From Bos javanicus (Eukaryota > Chordata > Mammalia > Artiodactyla > Bovidae): a DNA stretch of 64,000 nt. Below, piece by piece: positions 34,770-47,624 of the stretch (position 1 is the first letter of the stretch; each line of letters opens with the position of its first letter). The stretch spans positions 120,168,312 to 120,232,311 of the forward strand of contig NC_083868.1 in NCBI RefSeq assembly GCF_032452875.1, given 5' to 3'. The notes beneath the pieces are model-generated. The model did no database searches and was not told where the DNA came from. It was given only the letters and a program-made list of their open reading frames with translations. Both the position numbers and the translations under genes were made by a program.

Positions 34770-35756
34770 ATAAACTATGATAAGTAGATATAAATTATTT
34801 ATTGATATTCTATTATTTGAAATACATGCTATTAAAAATTTTGAACAAGTAGATAAAATATCTGTAACTACATTAATATCTGCCTGTCTAAAACTCCTGA
34901 TTTCTCATTAGTAGTGGTAGTACAATAAAACAGATAAAAGCTTTAAAAATGTACAAGGGTTGAGCAAGTCAAAGAAGTTGCTCACAGCATAAATTTAGCT
35001 CTGCTCCTCCAAGCCATACATTTTAACAGAACAAGGCCATCCTTAGATTAACCCTGTCTTTAGATGGACACATATGTCTAATTCTGGGAATGACATTAGA
35101 TATTTCATTTACCTGCACATTCTCCAATATATAAATAATAATGGTCTGTAATTGACTTTGGCTTTTTTTTTTTTTTTTCCCTGACAAACTTGGGTAGGGA
35201 AGAAGTTATTGACTTTCAGACTTCTAAAGATACCAAAAATGCTAAGGCTTTATCTGAATAACTAAAAATCCCAATTAGTGAAATCTAAAATATCAGCATT
35301 TTGTTACATCTATTACATCAAAGTTGCAGTATGTATTTGCAAATATATATTCTGTATCCCTTCTACAATATCTTGGATACTTCACAGAAGTTCCCATAAG
35401 TGGGAAATTTAAAATTATATCCTTGTGTCTAGAGATATAAATTTTGTATAAGTGACCAGGAATATATTTGCAATTAGTAAATGCAATTTGAGGTAAGCTG
35501 ACATCATTGTAAGTTTAACAAGTTCCCTTCCAAATATTCAATTCAAGTTTTCACTTGGCAACCATAAGATGTATAAATATTTGGAACATTTTAAAATAAA
35601 TACACTTGAAAGACATTTTGGAGATTTAAAATTTTGTACTTTAATAATTTGAAATGTATTCATGAAAACTGACTTTCCTTATATGTAAATATGTACATGC
35701 ATGTTAATAAACTTTCTATTTTATATACATAAAATTCAATATACTGCTTGTTTTTT
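34770..35756. other. Unique AT-rich intergenic DNA
   Basis: No gene or recent repeat. A poly(T) run lies at about 35163-35178. Confidence 0.5.
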
Positions 35757-37970
35757 GTTCTTTTTAACAGTTAACAACTGTGTATATTTAAAGTATACAA
35801 TTTGATTATTTGATGTGCATATGTATCTTGAATTAATTACTGCATTCAAGTTTATTAACATATTTGTGCCTTAGATATCAATTTTCTTGTGTGCCAGGAC
35901 CACTTAAAATCTACTCTCTCAGCAAATGTCAAGTACAAAATATTGTTACCTATGCTCATATTGTTGTACATTAGATCTACAAAACTTATTCATCTCGCAT
36001 AATTGAAACTTTGTACTCTTTGACCAACATCTTCCCACCTATGCCTCTCATCAACCCCTGGCAAGTATTCTTCCCTTTTATATGAGATTTATTACTTTAG
36101 ATTCTACATATAACTAGCTTATTTCCCTAGCATAGCGTCCTTCACATTGAGTTCTAACAGGGTACTTCTAGTGGTGATGAATTCCATCAGTTTTTGTATG
36201 TTTGGCAACGTCTATTCCTCTGCTTCATTTTTTAAAGGATAATTTTGCCAGGTATAGTAATCTTGATTGGTAGTATTTTCCTTCAGTATTTTGAATATCT
36301 TATCTGAATCTTATCATATGCAAATTTTCTACTGAGAAATCCATAGATGACCTTATGTTATTTCCATTTATGCTATGAATTACTTTTCAAAATTCTCTTT
36401 GACTTTTAGCAATTTAATTATAATGTGTCTCAGTGTAAATCTCTTTAATTTCATCTTACTTGGGAATTTGGGGGCTTTGGGATTTATGAATCTGGGTGTC
36501 CATTTTCCTCCTCAGATTTGGGAAATTTAAAGCCATTATTTCTTCAAATACATTTTCCGCCCTTTTCTTTTTCTCTGCTCTTTCTGGTAACCCCATAATG
36601 TTCATATTGAATTTTTTGGTTATTTCCCGCATATCTTTTAGACTTTCTTTACTCTTTTTCATTCTTTTTTCTTTCTAAATGACTTGTCTTCAAGTTCACA
36701 AATTCTTCTTCTTCTTTTTTTTTTTTTTTTTTGCTTGAGTCTGCTGTTTAAGTTTTGTATTGTATTTTTCCTTTCATTCATTGCATTTCTCAGCTGCAGA
36801 ATTTCTGTTTGGTCCCTTTTTATGATCAATCTCTTTGTTGAACTTGTTGTGTTCATGAATTGCTTTTCTGATTTCATTGAATTATGTTATCTTTTAGCTC
36901 ACCAAGCTTACTTTAAAATTATTTTGAATTCTTTGACAATCATTTTTTTTTTGTAGCTCTTTATTTCTTTATATTTAGTTCCTGAAAATTTATTGGGTTC
37001 CTTTGGTGGTGTCCTATTTCCTTGATTTTTTCTGTTTATTGTGGACTTGCATAGTTGTCTGTATGTTTGAGGGAACAGTCACCTCTTCCAGACTTTATGG
37101 ACTGGTTTTGGTGGGGAAAGACCTTCATTTATGGGTGAATGTGAGGGCATTCAAGGGTGGGGTATGGTGGTTCTGTGGGGGCTCAGCAGTGGTATAGTCT
37201 TTATAGTCTGTGTGGAGTTCTGTCAGTGAGGATAACACCACCAGTGAAGACTGATGAGATCTTCTGTGGCCCAGGCTGTGGGTATTTGTGATGCTGAAGT
37301 CTTCTGAGGTCCTTCAGTCTTCCTTTTTCCCTGCAGGAGGAAGTCCTGGCTGAGGGAATTTCTCTTGGCTTTGGGTCTGGCCTGCAGGTGTACATGCACT
37401 GGCAGTAGCACCAGGTTTGGGGTCCATGTGTGGTTGTAGCAGCAGTGACATTGGTGTCTGGGCTGCAGGAGAGGGGAGTGTTGGTTCTAGCCCCAGAGTT
37501 TGGGAATGAGGCACACACAGCAGCAGCTCCTTTGAAAAAAGGGTTTTACAGCAATGCTTACTTCTTTTCCAAGGGAGGTAGGCAAAATGGTCTGGGTTCA
37601 GGACCTGTGAAAACTGTAAGCATCCTAAGTAGTGAATGTTGCAGATTTCTGTGGTGGTGGTGAGGGCTGTTGGGAGCCTCCTGCTATCCTTTTCCAGCAT
37701 AGGAGAAGGTTGCATGGAGGGGATCCCTCTTGGGGATGGGCTATGCCAGACTGAGGTATGGGGTGACACAGGCAAATGCTTCCTATGCTTATATAAAAGG
37801 TGATCCTGGGTTTCCATAACCCACAGTGTTTCTGCAGCTCTGCCATTGTATTCTGGAGCTCTCTGAAAGATATTTTCATTGGCTTATAGTTGTTTATTCA
37901 TTGTTCTTATTGTTTTTGTTGGGACCTCCTAGTCTTCCCTCTTGCTGATATCACCCCCCCCCCCATATAC
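35757..37970 (-). mobile_element. HAL1-like LINE (ORF1-only L1 relative) with 5' UTR
   Basis: Read on the minus strand, the order is a GC-richer 5' UTR (about 36950-37970), an ORF1 pseudogene (about 36200-36880), then directly an L1-type 3' UTR (35757-36110). No ORF2 sequence is seen between ORF1 and the 3' UTR. That order matches the HAL1 family, which lacks ORF2. An L1M copy with a precise ORF2 deletion is the alternative. The right end at a C-run (about 37958-37970) looks like a true L1 5' terminus. Confidence 0.68.
36200..36880 (-). pseudogene. L1/HAL1 ORF1p pseudogene
   Basis: The coiled-coil-like region (minus strand of 36659-36877) contains NAMNERKNTIQNL and ICELEDKSF, followed by the RNA-binding domain block NIMGLPERAEKK and ENVFEEIMALNFPNL (36456-36600). 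Below 36450 the similarity continues through KDKE- and LSADFS-like blocks with stops. ORF1p is the nucleic-acid chaperone of L1. A K/R-rich stretch made by a GAA-type microsatellite expansion (about 36703-36735) disrupts the coiled coil. Confidence 0.8.
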
Positions 37971-37984
37971 TGCTATTTAATTTT

Positions 37985-38370
37985 TTTTCCTTTTTAAAAA
38001 ATTTTTTATTGAAGGATAATCATTTTACAGAATTTTGTGGGTTTTTGTCATACAACAACAAGAATCAGCCAAAGGTATATCTATGTCCCCTCCCTCCTGA
38101 ACCTCTTTCCCAATCCCAACCTTCAGCCTATCACAGAGCCCTGTTTTAGGTCCCTGAGTCAGACAGCAAATTCCCATTGGCTATCTATTTTACATATGGT
38201 ATTGTAAATTTCCATGTTACTCTCTCCATACATCTCCCCTTCTCCCTCCTTCCCTCCCTACCATGTCCAAAGGTCTGTTCTTTATGTCTGTTTCTTGACT
38301 TCTGCCCTGAAAACAAATTCATCAGTGCTATCTTTTTAGATTCCATATATATGTGTCAGTATACAATATT
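37985..38370 (-). mobile_element. Ruminant L1 3' UTR fragment
   Basis: Complement of an L1 3' terminus: TTTTTTATTGAAGGATAATC tail side, the CCTCCCTCCTGAACCTC block and CCATATATATGTGTCAGTAT. It is a different subfamily from the L1 at 15836. It abuts the 5' end of the HAL1-like element. Confidence 0.82.
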
Positions 38371-39239
38371 TATGCTATTTAATATTGAATTGATATTCTG
38401 CCAACTAACCATTTGCTAGGGTCACAGTTAAACATATATATTAGTATTCACCACTTTTGTTGTTTTTACTTTGTCTACTCTTCTGCTATGGGGGTGGAGG
38501 TGGAGACCAAATATCCTAAAAGACCAGTTACAAATGAGACACCACTGGAGCATATAGTGAAAAGTAGTGGTTGCTTGGGAACCTAGTCAAAATTAATGCT
38601 TTCAAACCGTGACTCTTCTACTCAGGTAACCTTTTAGTTCAGCAGTTTTCAGGTACACTTTGATATTAAAAATCAGATCTCTTAATACCAGTAGAAATGT
38701 ATCAGCTGAATGCCTTTTTATCTTCTTCATGTGTTATATTCCTTGAACTGTAGTTTTACTTGGGGTAGTTGGACCTTGCAAGACCTTCAGTTATTCCAGC
38801 TGAACAAATTTCAATACACTTAGGTAGAAATTTAATCTATAAATCAAACAGCAGGAGAAAATCTTAAATTCTCATTTTTTGTGCATTTTATTCCAAGAGG
38901 TTCACTAATCCTAATATATAATTCTTTTTACCAACTTGAAGAAGTAATATTTTTTTGTAAAAAATTATAAAATGTAGAAAAATTAAATAAATTAAAAAGT
39001 ACCTATAAATCCATCACTTTATCTTGTTACATTTTGTTCCAGTACTTTTATCACATATTTTGGAATGATGCCATATTTTTCTACACTCTCAAGAATCTGT
39101 TGCCTAACAATTTATCCAATTACTATAATAATTTGTAATGATAGTATAATACCACATCGGTAGTATTACTATTGCACTGATAATGTATTTGAAATACTGT
39201 ACTGTGGTTAATTTGTTATATTTTCTTATAGGTACAATG
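38371..39239. other. Unique AT-rich intergenic DNA
   Basis: Nothing recognised. Confidence 0.45.
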
Positions 39240-39765
39240 TTGACTCAAACTGTGTGCCATTTTGCAGTTTTTCTTATTTATTGTCAAATTATTCTCTCGA
39301 TTCTAGAACAGTTCTAGAGTCTGGAATGCCTTCATCAATTTATGGGCCTTCCATCAAAGTAAGGAAGCTTCAATATCATCATCCTCTGTCTAAATTTGGG
39401 ATTTGACAATAGAATAGTCTCAACAAGAGAATTTTGCATCTCATTTATTGCTCTTATTTATAAGCAAAGTTGAACATACTTTTTACTTTATTAAATATTT
39501 ATACTTATTACTATTTTTAAGTAAATTATATATACTCAGCTCTTATCCACTTATTTGTTGATGTTTTCTATTTTCATTTTCCTTTAAAAACTTCATATAA
39601 AAATATTTTTAATTTGATGGAAGTTAATCTTCCTTCTTGCTAGTGCCTTCCTTTGTGTGTGTGTGTTTAGAAAATTCTTCCCAAATCCAAAATTAGAAAA
39701 AAATGCTTTCTATATTTTCTTCTGAGTGTTTCATGATTTTGTTACATTTAATTATTTAAGGAATT
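39240..39765 (-). mobile_element. Ancient L1M fragment
   Basis: Degenerate similarity to the complement of the L1 ORF2 C-terminus/3' UTR (AGAAAATTCTTCCCAAATCC and TATTTTCTTCTGAGTGTTTCA blocks). Confidence 0.5.
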
Positions 39766-40261
39766 TAATGCCTGGTTAGAGAAAAAAGTCATGGCTGGGC
39801 TAATGCATTTATAGTAACTACTTCATTTAACTACCATACCAGTTCTGTAAGATATATATATCATTAATCTTAACACAAAATCAAGAGACATAGAGATGTT
39901 ATTACCAAAAGTTAAACATCTAGTAAGTGGTGTATCTAACTGTTATAATCCACCTTAGCATGAAAAGTTTTCCTCTGCAACTTTATAGATGTAAAGTAGC
40001 TTTCCACAAGAACTTCCAGAGTGCTGGCTAATCAGACTTGATTATGGGAAGTCCTCATTATTTAGTTCTGGTCTTTGCACCATACCACCAATATGCTTCC
40101 TTTGCCTATGATCAGCTTCATGAGAAAATTGATCTACTGTATACTGCTTTTCACTAGAGACTAGTGTTGTCTTCTCTCTTTTGGTATCACATGCTGTCAT
40201 CTTCTTATCTACTTATTTCAAGCATAGATGAGGCCCTTTTCCTTGATTTTACATAGGCTTG
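39766..40261. other. Unique intergenic DNA
   Basis: Nothing recognised. Confidence 0.45.
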
Positions 40262-40578
40262 GACTGTGGACTGTGTTAGTTCCTCAGTCATGTCCAACTC
40301 TTTGCAACCCCACGGACTGTAGCTTGCCAGGCTTCTTTGTCCATGGAATTCTCCAGGCAAGAATACTGAAAGTGGGTTGCCATTCCCTTCTCCAGAGGAA
40401 CTTCCCAACCCAGGGATTGAACCCTGGTCTTCTGCCTCACAGGCAGATTCTTTACCATTTGAGCTAGAGGGAAATTGTAACCACCTGTCTCCTGCATTGG
40501 CAGGAAGATTCTTTACCTCTGAGCCACCTGGGTAGCCCTAATAAAGATTCTTTACCTCTGAGCCCTAAGGTAGCCCTT
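40262..40578 (-). mobile_element. Bov-tA SINE with extra tandem tRNA-like head ends
   Basis: A full reverse Bov-tA occupies 40262-40473. It is followed by a second head end (about 40485-40538) and a third, shorter one (about 40544-40578). Each repeats GATTCTTTACC..GAGC..TAGCCC-like sequence. Confidence 0.85.
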
Positions 40579-40979
40579 AGTCATGCAAAGATCTGGAGAT
40601 AACTTCTCATGAAACTTTGCTAGAGGTTCAGAAATAATGAAAGAGAAGCTCAAAATGGAGATTAGTGCACAAGTTCAGGAGCTCTCTCTGGAATGACTCC
40701 TGATTTCAAGAAGAGACATCTCACCCCTACTACTTGAAAAGGAAGCTCAACTTTACCACCAGAAGGGCCAAGGTGCCCCAAGACTAGCCTCACCCAGTAG
40801 GGCTTCTGATATCTTTGTGTGTAACTGGGGCCAAAGTAACTTTTGACTATAGAGGGAGCAGAAAGATTTTCCGTTTTACTCACTCACTCAAATGGTTGTT
40901 CACTCATTCACATCTTCAGTCTTAATTTTTCTGCCACAGCATGCATCTCTTCATACTATAAAGTGTGAATATACATTTC
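40579..40979. other. Unique intergenic DNA
   Basis: No repeat or gene recognised. Confidence 0.45.
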
Positions 40980-41345
40980 AAATTATGGTGCTGAAGAAGA
41001 CTCTTGAGAGTCCCTTGGACTGCAAGGAGATCAAACCAGTTAATCCTGGAGGAAATCAACCCTGAATATTCATTGGAAGGACTGAGGCTGAAGCTGAATT
41101 TCCAACACTTTGGCCACCTGTGATGAAGAGCTAACTAACTGGAAAAGACCCTGATGCTGGGAAAGATTGAGGGCAGGGAGAGAAGGGGGTGACAGAGGAT
41201 GAGACGGTTAGATAGCATCACTGACTCAATGGTTATGAGTTGGAGCAAACTCCGGGAGATAGTGAAGGACAGGGAAACCTGGTGTGCTGCAGTTCATGAG
41301 GTCCCAAAGAATCAGACATGACTTAGCAAGTGAACAACAACAATG
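40980..41345 (+). mobile_element. BovB LINE 3' end fragment
   Basis: Plus-strand C-terminal region starting at the LWCWRRLLR block and ending near CATGACTTAGCAAGTGAAC, followed by a (CAA)n-like tail. Confidence 0.9.
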
Positions 41346-41377
41346 CTATATTTCCTTATGGGGAAACTCCTCCTCTA

Positions 41378-41378
41378 A

Positions 41379-41404
<26 letters not shown>
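41378..41404 (+). repeat. (CA)n microsatellite
   Basis: Thirteen CA units directly visible. Confidence 0.97.
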
Positions 41405-41409
<5 letters not shown>

Positions 41410-42512
41410 TGCACAGGTCTGATCTCTTCTGATCCTGTGACATCAATAAAAGGGCCAACTACAGTGGTCCAGAGCAGTATCAGTCATCTAAGGAAGCATG
41501 TCATGTTTGCTCAGGTTATTTTTCATTCCTTTCTCTAATCAGCCATCTAAAACAGATGGTGATCTCTGCTGGCTATCCTTGTCTATGTGTGGGGAAAAAA
41601 ACCTCAAAACCAATGACTTTTAAAAGATATTTTGTTTATGTGTATGTATGTAATTTAAGACTTGGCAGAACTAGTTTGTCTTTCTTTTACTTGGCATCAC
41701 CAAAGATAGCTTAATTCCTGGGAATTAATGTCAACTGAAGAATTCTTCACTTACATGTCTGGCAGCTGTAACTGTCTGTCAGTTGAAATCTTAGCTAAGG
41801 CTACCCTACCCAGCAGAGCACCTATACAGAATGTTGTGATGTGGCCTGGGATTCCTCACAATATTATGTTTGGGTGCAAAGGGTGTGCATCCCAAGAGAC
41901 AGAGAACCAGATGGAAGTTATATTACTTTAAAACCTATCATTGAAAGTCACATAACATCACTTCCACCACATTCTATTAAACCAAAGCAACCACAAAGCT
42001 CCATCCAGTTTCAAAGAGATGGGAAATGGACTGTACTTCTTGAAGGAGGGTTAACAAGGTTCTGGAAAAGTCTGTGAGTACGAAAGTATTGCTGTGCTGA
42101 TTTTATAAAACAACCTGCCACAGTCTCCCTTCTAGTTATAAAACACACATTCATCCCACATCTAAAAAAAAAAAAAAGTCTATCTCTTTTCTAAGGCTCT
42201 CAAAGTCTTACTCCATTATAATTTCAGGTTCAGGTTCAAACTCTAAATTATGTTCAGTTGCTTATCAGACTTCTCAGTGTGTGCTCCTCAAGTATTAGTT
42301 CCTTGAGAATAATTTTTATAGTTTAAAAAATTAAATAGACAAGTTATCAGCTCTGAAGACTACCAATTTATGATGGCAGGACATGCATCAGATAGATAAC
42401 CACTCCAAGTACTCATTCAAATGGACTAAAAGGAGAGGTTCAGATTAATCAGTGGGCCACAGAACTCTGAAATCCAGGAAGGTTCATGTTGGCAGTCCCT
42501 TTACTGTAACTA
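41405..42512. other. Unique intergenic DNA
   Basis: No gene. A 14-base A-run is at about 42164-42177. Confidence 0.5.
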
Positions 42513-42520
42513 CTTAATGA

Positions 42521-42801
42521 GGCTGCTGCTGCTGCTGCTTAGTCGCTTCAGTCGTGTCCTACTCTGTGCGACCCCATAGACGGCAGCCCACCAGGCTCCC
42601 CCATCCCTGGGATTCTCCAGGCAAGAACACTGGAGTGGGTTGCCATTTCCTTCTCCAATGGATGAAAGTGAAAAGTGAAAGTGAAGTTCGCTCAGTCGTG
42701 TCTGACTCTTAGCGACCCTCTGGACTGCAGCCTACCAGGCTCCTCCATCCATGGGATTTTCCAGGCAAGAGTACTGGAATGGGGTGCCACTGCCTTCTCT
42801 G
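42521..42801 (-). mobile_element. Bov-A2 SINE, full dimer
   Basis: Reverse dimer starting with the (GCT)n tail, two Bov-A monomers and the GTGAAAAGTGAAAGTGAAG linker. TSD CTTAATGA (42513-42520, 42802-42809). Confidence 0.95.
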
Positions 42802-42809
42802 CTTAATGA

Positions 42810-45800
42810 AGCTAAAGAAGCTTAAAAAGGACTTTTATTTATTCTTTTATTAACTCCCTAATATTTAAAATGTATACAGTGAGCAGGAATATATGGATTA
42901 TTATTTTTTTAAATTATGGTAGTAAAAATGTGTTTTAAATTGGAAAAAGAGATCAAATGAGGAATTCATAAGGCAAAACGTAGGATTAATAATCTAAGCA
43001 CAAATAAAGATTTGAAGTCAAAATCATGAATATGACAAATTATAACATAAATAAATTATGAATACAATGTAAATTAAAATCTGCTTATAATTTTAAGCCT
43101 GTAATTTGATAATTAATACATGAATGTAGGAGAAAAACAGACAGCTATGGTAACTGTGTTTTGTTTTGTTTTACCTTATACTTTTCTGGGATATCCTAAA
43201 GAAATAAAAAACAAAGAAAACCAAAATATTCTGTTAAGTATAAAAAAGCTATTTAGATCCACTGAGGATTGTGACGTTCTGGGTAAATTCACTCTCACAA
43301 TAATGGAAAATTCACCATAAATTTATCAACATAAAAATTTATTTTAATTCAGATGAAAATCTAATATAGAAATAGTCTCCTGAATTTTTAACTGTAGCTT
43401 GCTCAGTTAGAATCATTAGTTTTATTTTACTCAACATAAATATAAATATTACTACATAAGATAGTGATAAGCTCAGGATCTATTGAAATACGAAGTCCAA
43501 ATTTTTCTTTATTTCTATGAAACAATGATGACTATTTTTATTAAATGATTGAATAAACAAAGAACTAGAATAACAACCCAAACAGAGATTTGAAAGTCAA
43601 AGTTGAAATTAGAACATATGTCAACAGGTATGACAATTCCAATTCTGTATTTTGAAAATTAGCATATGAAAGAAAAAACCCAAAACAAAGTATGATGACC
43701 AAGATTATTTTATGTATCTCCTCCTGGAATCTACAGTAGACAAAAGAAATCATGAACATGACAGGCTGCTATAATTTCTGAAATTTTGAATAGCACCACT
43801 TTTGAGTAATACTCAGAGACTGTGCGCTGGATGTACCTGTTGTCATTTGTTGGTTCTAATTTTGACTTTGAAGCTGAATAACTAAGTTATCCAGGGCATT
43901 GTAAATCAAACAAGATAAATCATTTCAATAAAATAAATAAAACACTTCATCTCAGAGAAATAGATCCAGAGGCTTTTGATAAGTAAAAGTCAGTTTGAAT
44001 TTTGCTTAATCAGGAATCTTACTTGCTTGACTCACATTTTGTAACCATGTCCCAAAACATGTTATTACTAGACGTCATGGTACACAGTACTGTGATTACA
44101 TAGTTTTGTAACATATGTGTGGCAGAATTCTTAAAGCACCTTTTCATGGTGAAAGTCATGACAGCATGAAATAAACTTATATTCATCCTTTAAAATTCAG
44201 TTCCCTGAACATTTAGTTCTTGAAGGGAACTGGCAGCCTGCATTTTGCTTCTGAGGTTTCCAAATTCTCTTCTGGAAATCTTCCATCAAAATCACACACT
44301 GGAGACTAATGGCCAGTACATCTTATGGCAAATGTACATTACTCAACCATTTGGAGCCCACAGATTATCTTCTAGATTGACTTCACAGGACAGACACCAA
44401 AGCAGAAAAATAGCCAACCTGCATGATGCTGTAAAACCTTAAAAGCAACAATGAGTAAAACAAGACTCTTGGTATTGAATGCCCCTCTATCCTATTCAGC
44501 ACATTTTGTAGAGTATCTCATTTTCAAAAGCACTTTGACAGTTCACCTTTAATGAAATCAAAGCTTTTAAGGGGGAAGGACTGATGATATTGCAGCCCTT
44601 GATATCCTCTCTGTACCAGATGGGCAGTGTTAGATGCTTAACTTAGCACAGTGTTAGCTGCAAGATGCATGAGTTCCAAAATGATTCTAAGTGTTCATTT
44701 AACATGAGGCTTCCTTTGAGAAAAGGCTGCCAGTGGTGCATAATTGTGCCAAATGTGCAGTAGTTTCATAATGTGAGCTGTAATCCAGTAGGAACTAAAT
44801 CCTGCTATTCGTCTCTTTAGGGAGACTTCTCAAATTCTGCTCTTCTTATTGTGAATAGTAACCTGAAATAGTTAGAGGTTACTGGAAATCTTCTTTAGAA
44901 AAATTGCTGCACATGTGTCAAAGCTTTCTTACTGTAAGTCTCAGTAATGTGTTTATTAATTGGGCTGTCCCTAGAGCCACAAGATGGGGGCCAACATATC
45001 ATTTCTTCTCCTCTAATGAGTTATTCTTTTATTTTGTGTATTATGGCTTTAGTTATAATTGCATCTTTAAAATTATGTAATCAGTGTCTTCTTCAAGGAC
45101 TAAAATAATTTTTGTGTACTGACAAAGACTCTATTTCCATGGCATTGGTGTTACAATGGGATCTAACTTTATGAAAACGTAGATCTGTGCAGAAGCACAC
45201 TTTTCGCATGGGGATTTCAGTTCACCAATCATATTTTTTTGTGTGTGAGTGAGCATGTTGCAGTGTTCACATTCACCCATCAATGAACAAACCCAGCAAC
45301 AATTTCCCACAGCACTCCCACATTCTGTGACTGTTCAGGTAGGAAGTGAAGAGTTTTTTATCAAATGTAACTAACCAGGGGCCTTTATAGAAAGCAGAAT
45401 GCAATTACCAGAATTGCAATCTGGCCAGGACACCAGATCTAGTGCCTCAATTCTTCTGGAAAGTACCAATACTCTGGTTTTATGCCTTATCTAAAAGTTG
45501 ATGCCCATGGTCAAAAAGTGCCTTTCTTTTGGATCATTTGGCAATCCAGAGCTGAAGTTGCCTTTTTTGGGGGGAAAAAAAAAGTGTAATTGGACAAATA
45601 GTGGATTGGTGCAACCAGTTCTCACTGGGCAGTTGTTTTATTTTTTAAAAGAGAAAAATAAGGATTCTATTTTTGCCTCAGATCAACTCACAGTTCCCTT
45701 TGTTATTTCAATGACCAACAAACCTAATGCATCTAAATCCTTGATTTATCATGAAAATTAACCCTGTCTCTTACCAAAGTAAAACAAGATAATAACCTCA

Positions 45801-47624
45801 TTCTTTATATTTCTGCATAATTTGTATCTAGAGTTAATACATTTTGAAGTTCTAATATTAGTAGAGCTTCTATACACTGTCAGATAATTATATTATTAAT
45901 GATTTATATGCAAGGATTGTAGTAAAACATATTCAAGGTAAATCAGAAGTGATCAGTTTTAATAGAGAGAAGCTACATGGTAAGTGTTTAATTATACACT
46001 GAAAAGGGCTTTCATGATACCTACTGCAAAAGAATTATTTGACAATATTCAGTTTTAACCTAAATATACCTCAATTGATGGAAATAATATTTCAAAATTT
46101 CTGAAAATAGTACAATTTCTGTAAATGTTTCAAATAGACCTAATAAAAAGATAATAAATGCATTTTTTTAAAGAAAAAGGCTTAAAGCATTTTTAGCAGC
46201 CTTAATTATTATAATAAGATTGGGTTCTTATTAACTAAGAAAATATTAAAGGTAAGGTAATCCTGATTAGTTAAAAGGAATGATAATGTAATTCAATTTA
46301 CAAGTGTAATAGTTTTCAGTTTAAGTTTTATGTTTCAAATACCACACAATTATCCGAGTCCCTCTGCTTGTGAGTGGAATTTATTTTCTCATTTATCTTT
46401 ATGCTCATAGAACTAATCCCAAAGTTACTCTTAAATGTACTGTTCAAGCTTTTCTATTTCCGTTTGGGTCAGGGGGTCAGAACACTATTCTCGTGAGGTC
46501 AGGGTCATCCTCATTAGCGTTGCTCTCTTCTGAGGCCACCGATTATGCCTTTCGTCCTGAGAAGCCTGGGGTGCCTGAAGGAAAAGCAGATGGATCCAGA
46601 AAAATCTATCATAACCATAAGTACCCCGACTAATGTCAGGTCAGGACTGCCATTTTCATGCACAAAGAATGGCATATTATTACTCTTCAGCCTCTACATT
46701 CTTCTTAAATTTACTCATCAGAAGAAAAGATGCCTATGTCAAGGATAAGCCAAAAAGGAGTTAACATATTTACATTTAAAAAGTAATGTTCCTTTGATAA
46801 TAAAGGAAGGTTTTTTAAAGCACTACATTTAAAAGATAATAATTTTTTAAATGCGCCTAATTAAAAATTGTCACAGAAAACTTAGCTGCATGAAGAAATT
46901 CTCAAGCCATAATTTTAATTAAATGATGGATATAATTCAATATTAAATTGGGTAGACAATTTCATATAAGTATATGTTAACTATAGCATATATTAATTAT
47001 AATATATAATGTTACTTAATAATGTGATAATGTATATTATGTTACATATTAATTATAATTATATTAAACATACTATAATTTATGATTGTAATACTATAAT
47101 TCCCAAATAATGATACACATTATTATATCCCTGAAGGAAACAATCTTCACGAAGAGCAAGATCAACATACAAAAGGCAGTGGAACCTTGGGAAAGGATGA
47201 GAAGAGAAAACAAGATGATAGGGGAGATCAGGAGAGACTGCAAATAACATAATTTGACACCTTGGATTCAAGTGTATCTGAAGCAGGCCTTATTTACCCC
47301 TAGAATTTTAATTACATGAAGTTATAAATCTCCCTTTGTTTTTCTTAAATTGATTTAAGTTAAAGACACAAAACATTCTTAATAATACATATGTTATTAG
47401 CTCAATTAATGGGTAGTTAGCCAATCAAAGAAGTAAACTCTGCAATATTTCAAAATTGAAAGCATGTGTGTTCATGCTTGCACAATATTTTAAGATTCCA
47501 CTGTGTATGTACATCTTAAAAGGAAAAAAGGACCTCATTTCATTTAACAAAGTGCAAAAGAGAATATAGTCAAAAAATTTAGAATTAGAATATTTCAAAA
47601 TGTTTTTAATAATTGTTATAAAAT
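42810..47624. other. Longest stretch without recent transposons
   Basis: About 4.8 kb with no BovB, Bov-tA, Bov-A or L1 recognised and no gene-like open frame. The sequence is less AT-skewed near 44200-45500, and a slightly CpG-containing patch lies at about 46440-46640. The interval may hold conserved non-coding elements. Confidence 0.5.
46955..47100. repeat. AT-rich low-complexity block
   Basis: Near-pure A/T with recurrent TATTAATTATAAT and TATATTATGTTA words in both orientations. Confidence 0.85.

Noticed and set aside
37201..37518. 105-codon minus-strand open frame
   Set aside because: Also within the 5' UTR of the HAL1-like element and overlapping another frame; no recognisable protein.
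37314..37817. 167-codon minus-strand open frame
   Set aside because: It lies in the GC-richer 5' UTR of the HAL1-like element, and its composition shows no domain.
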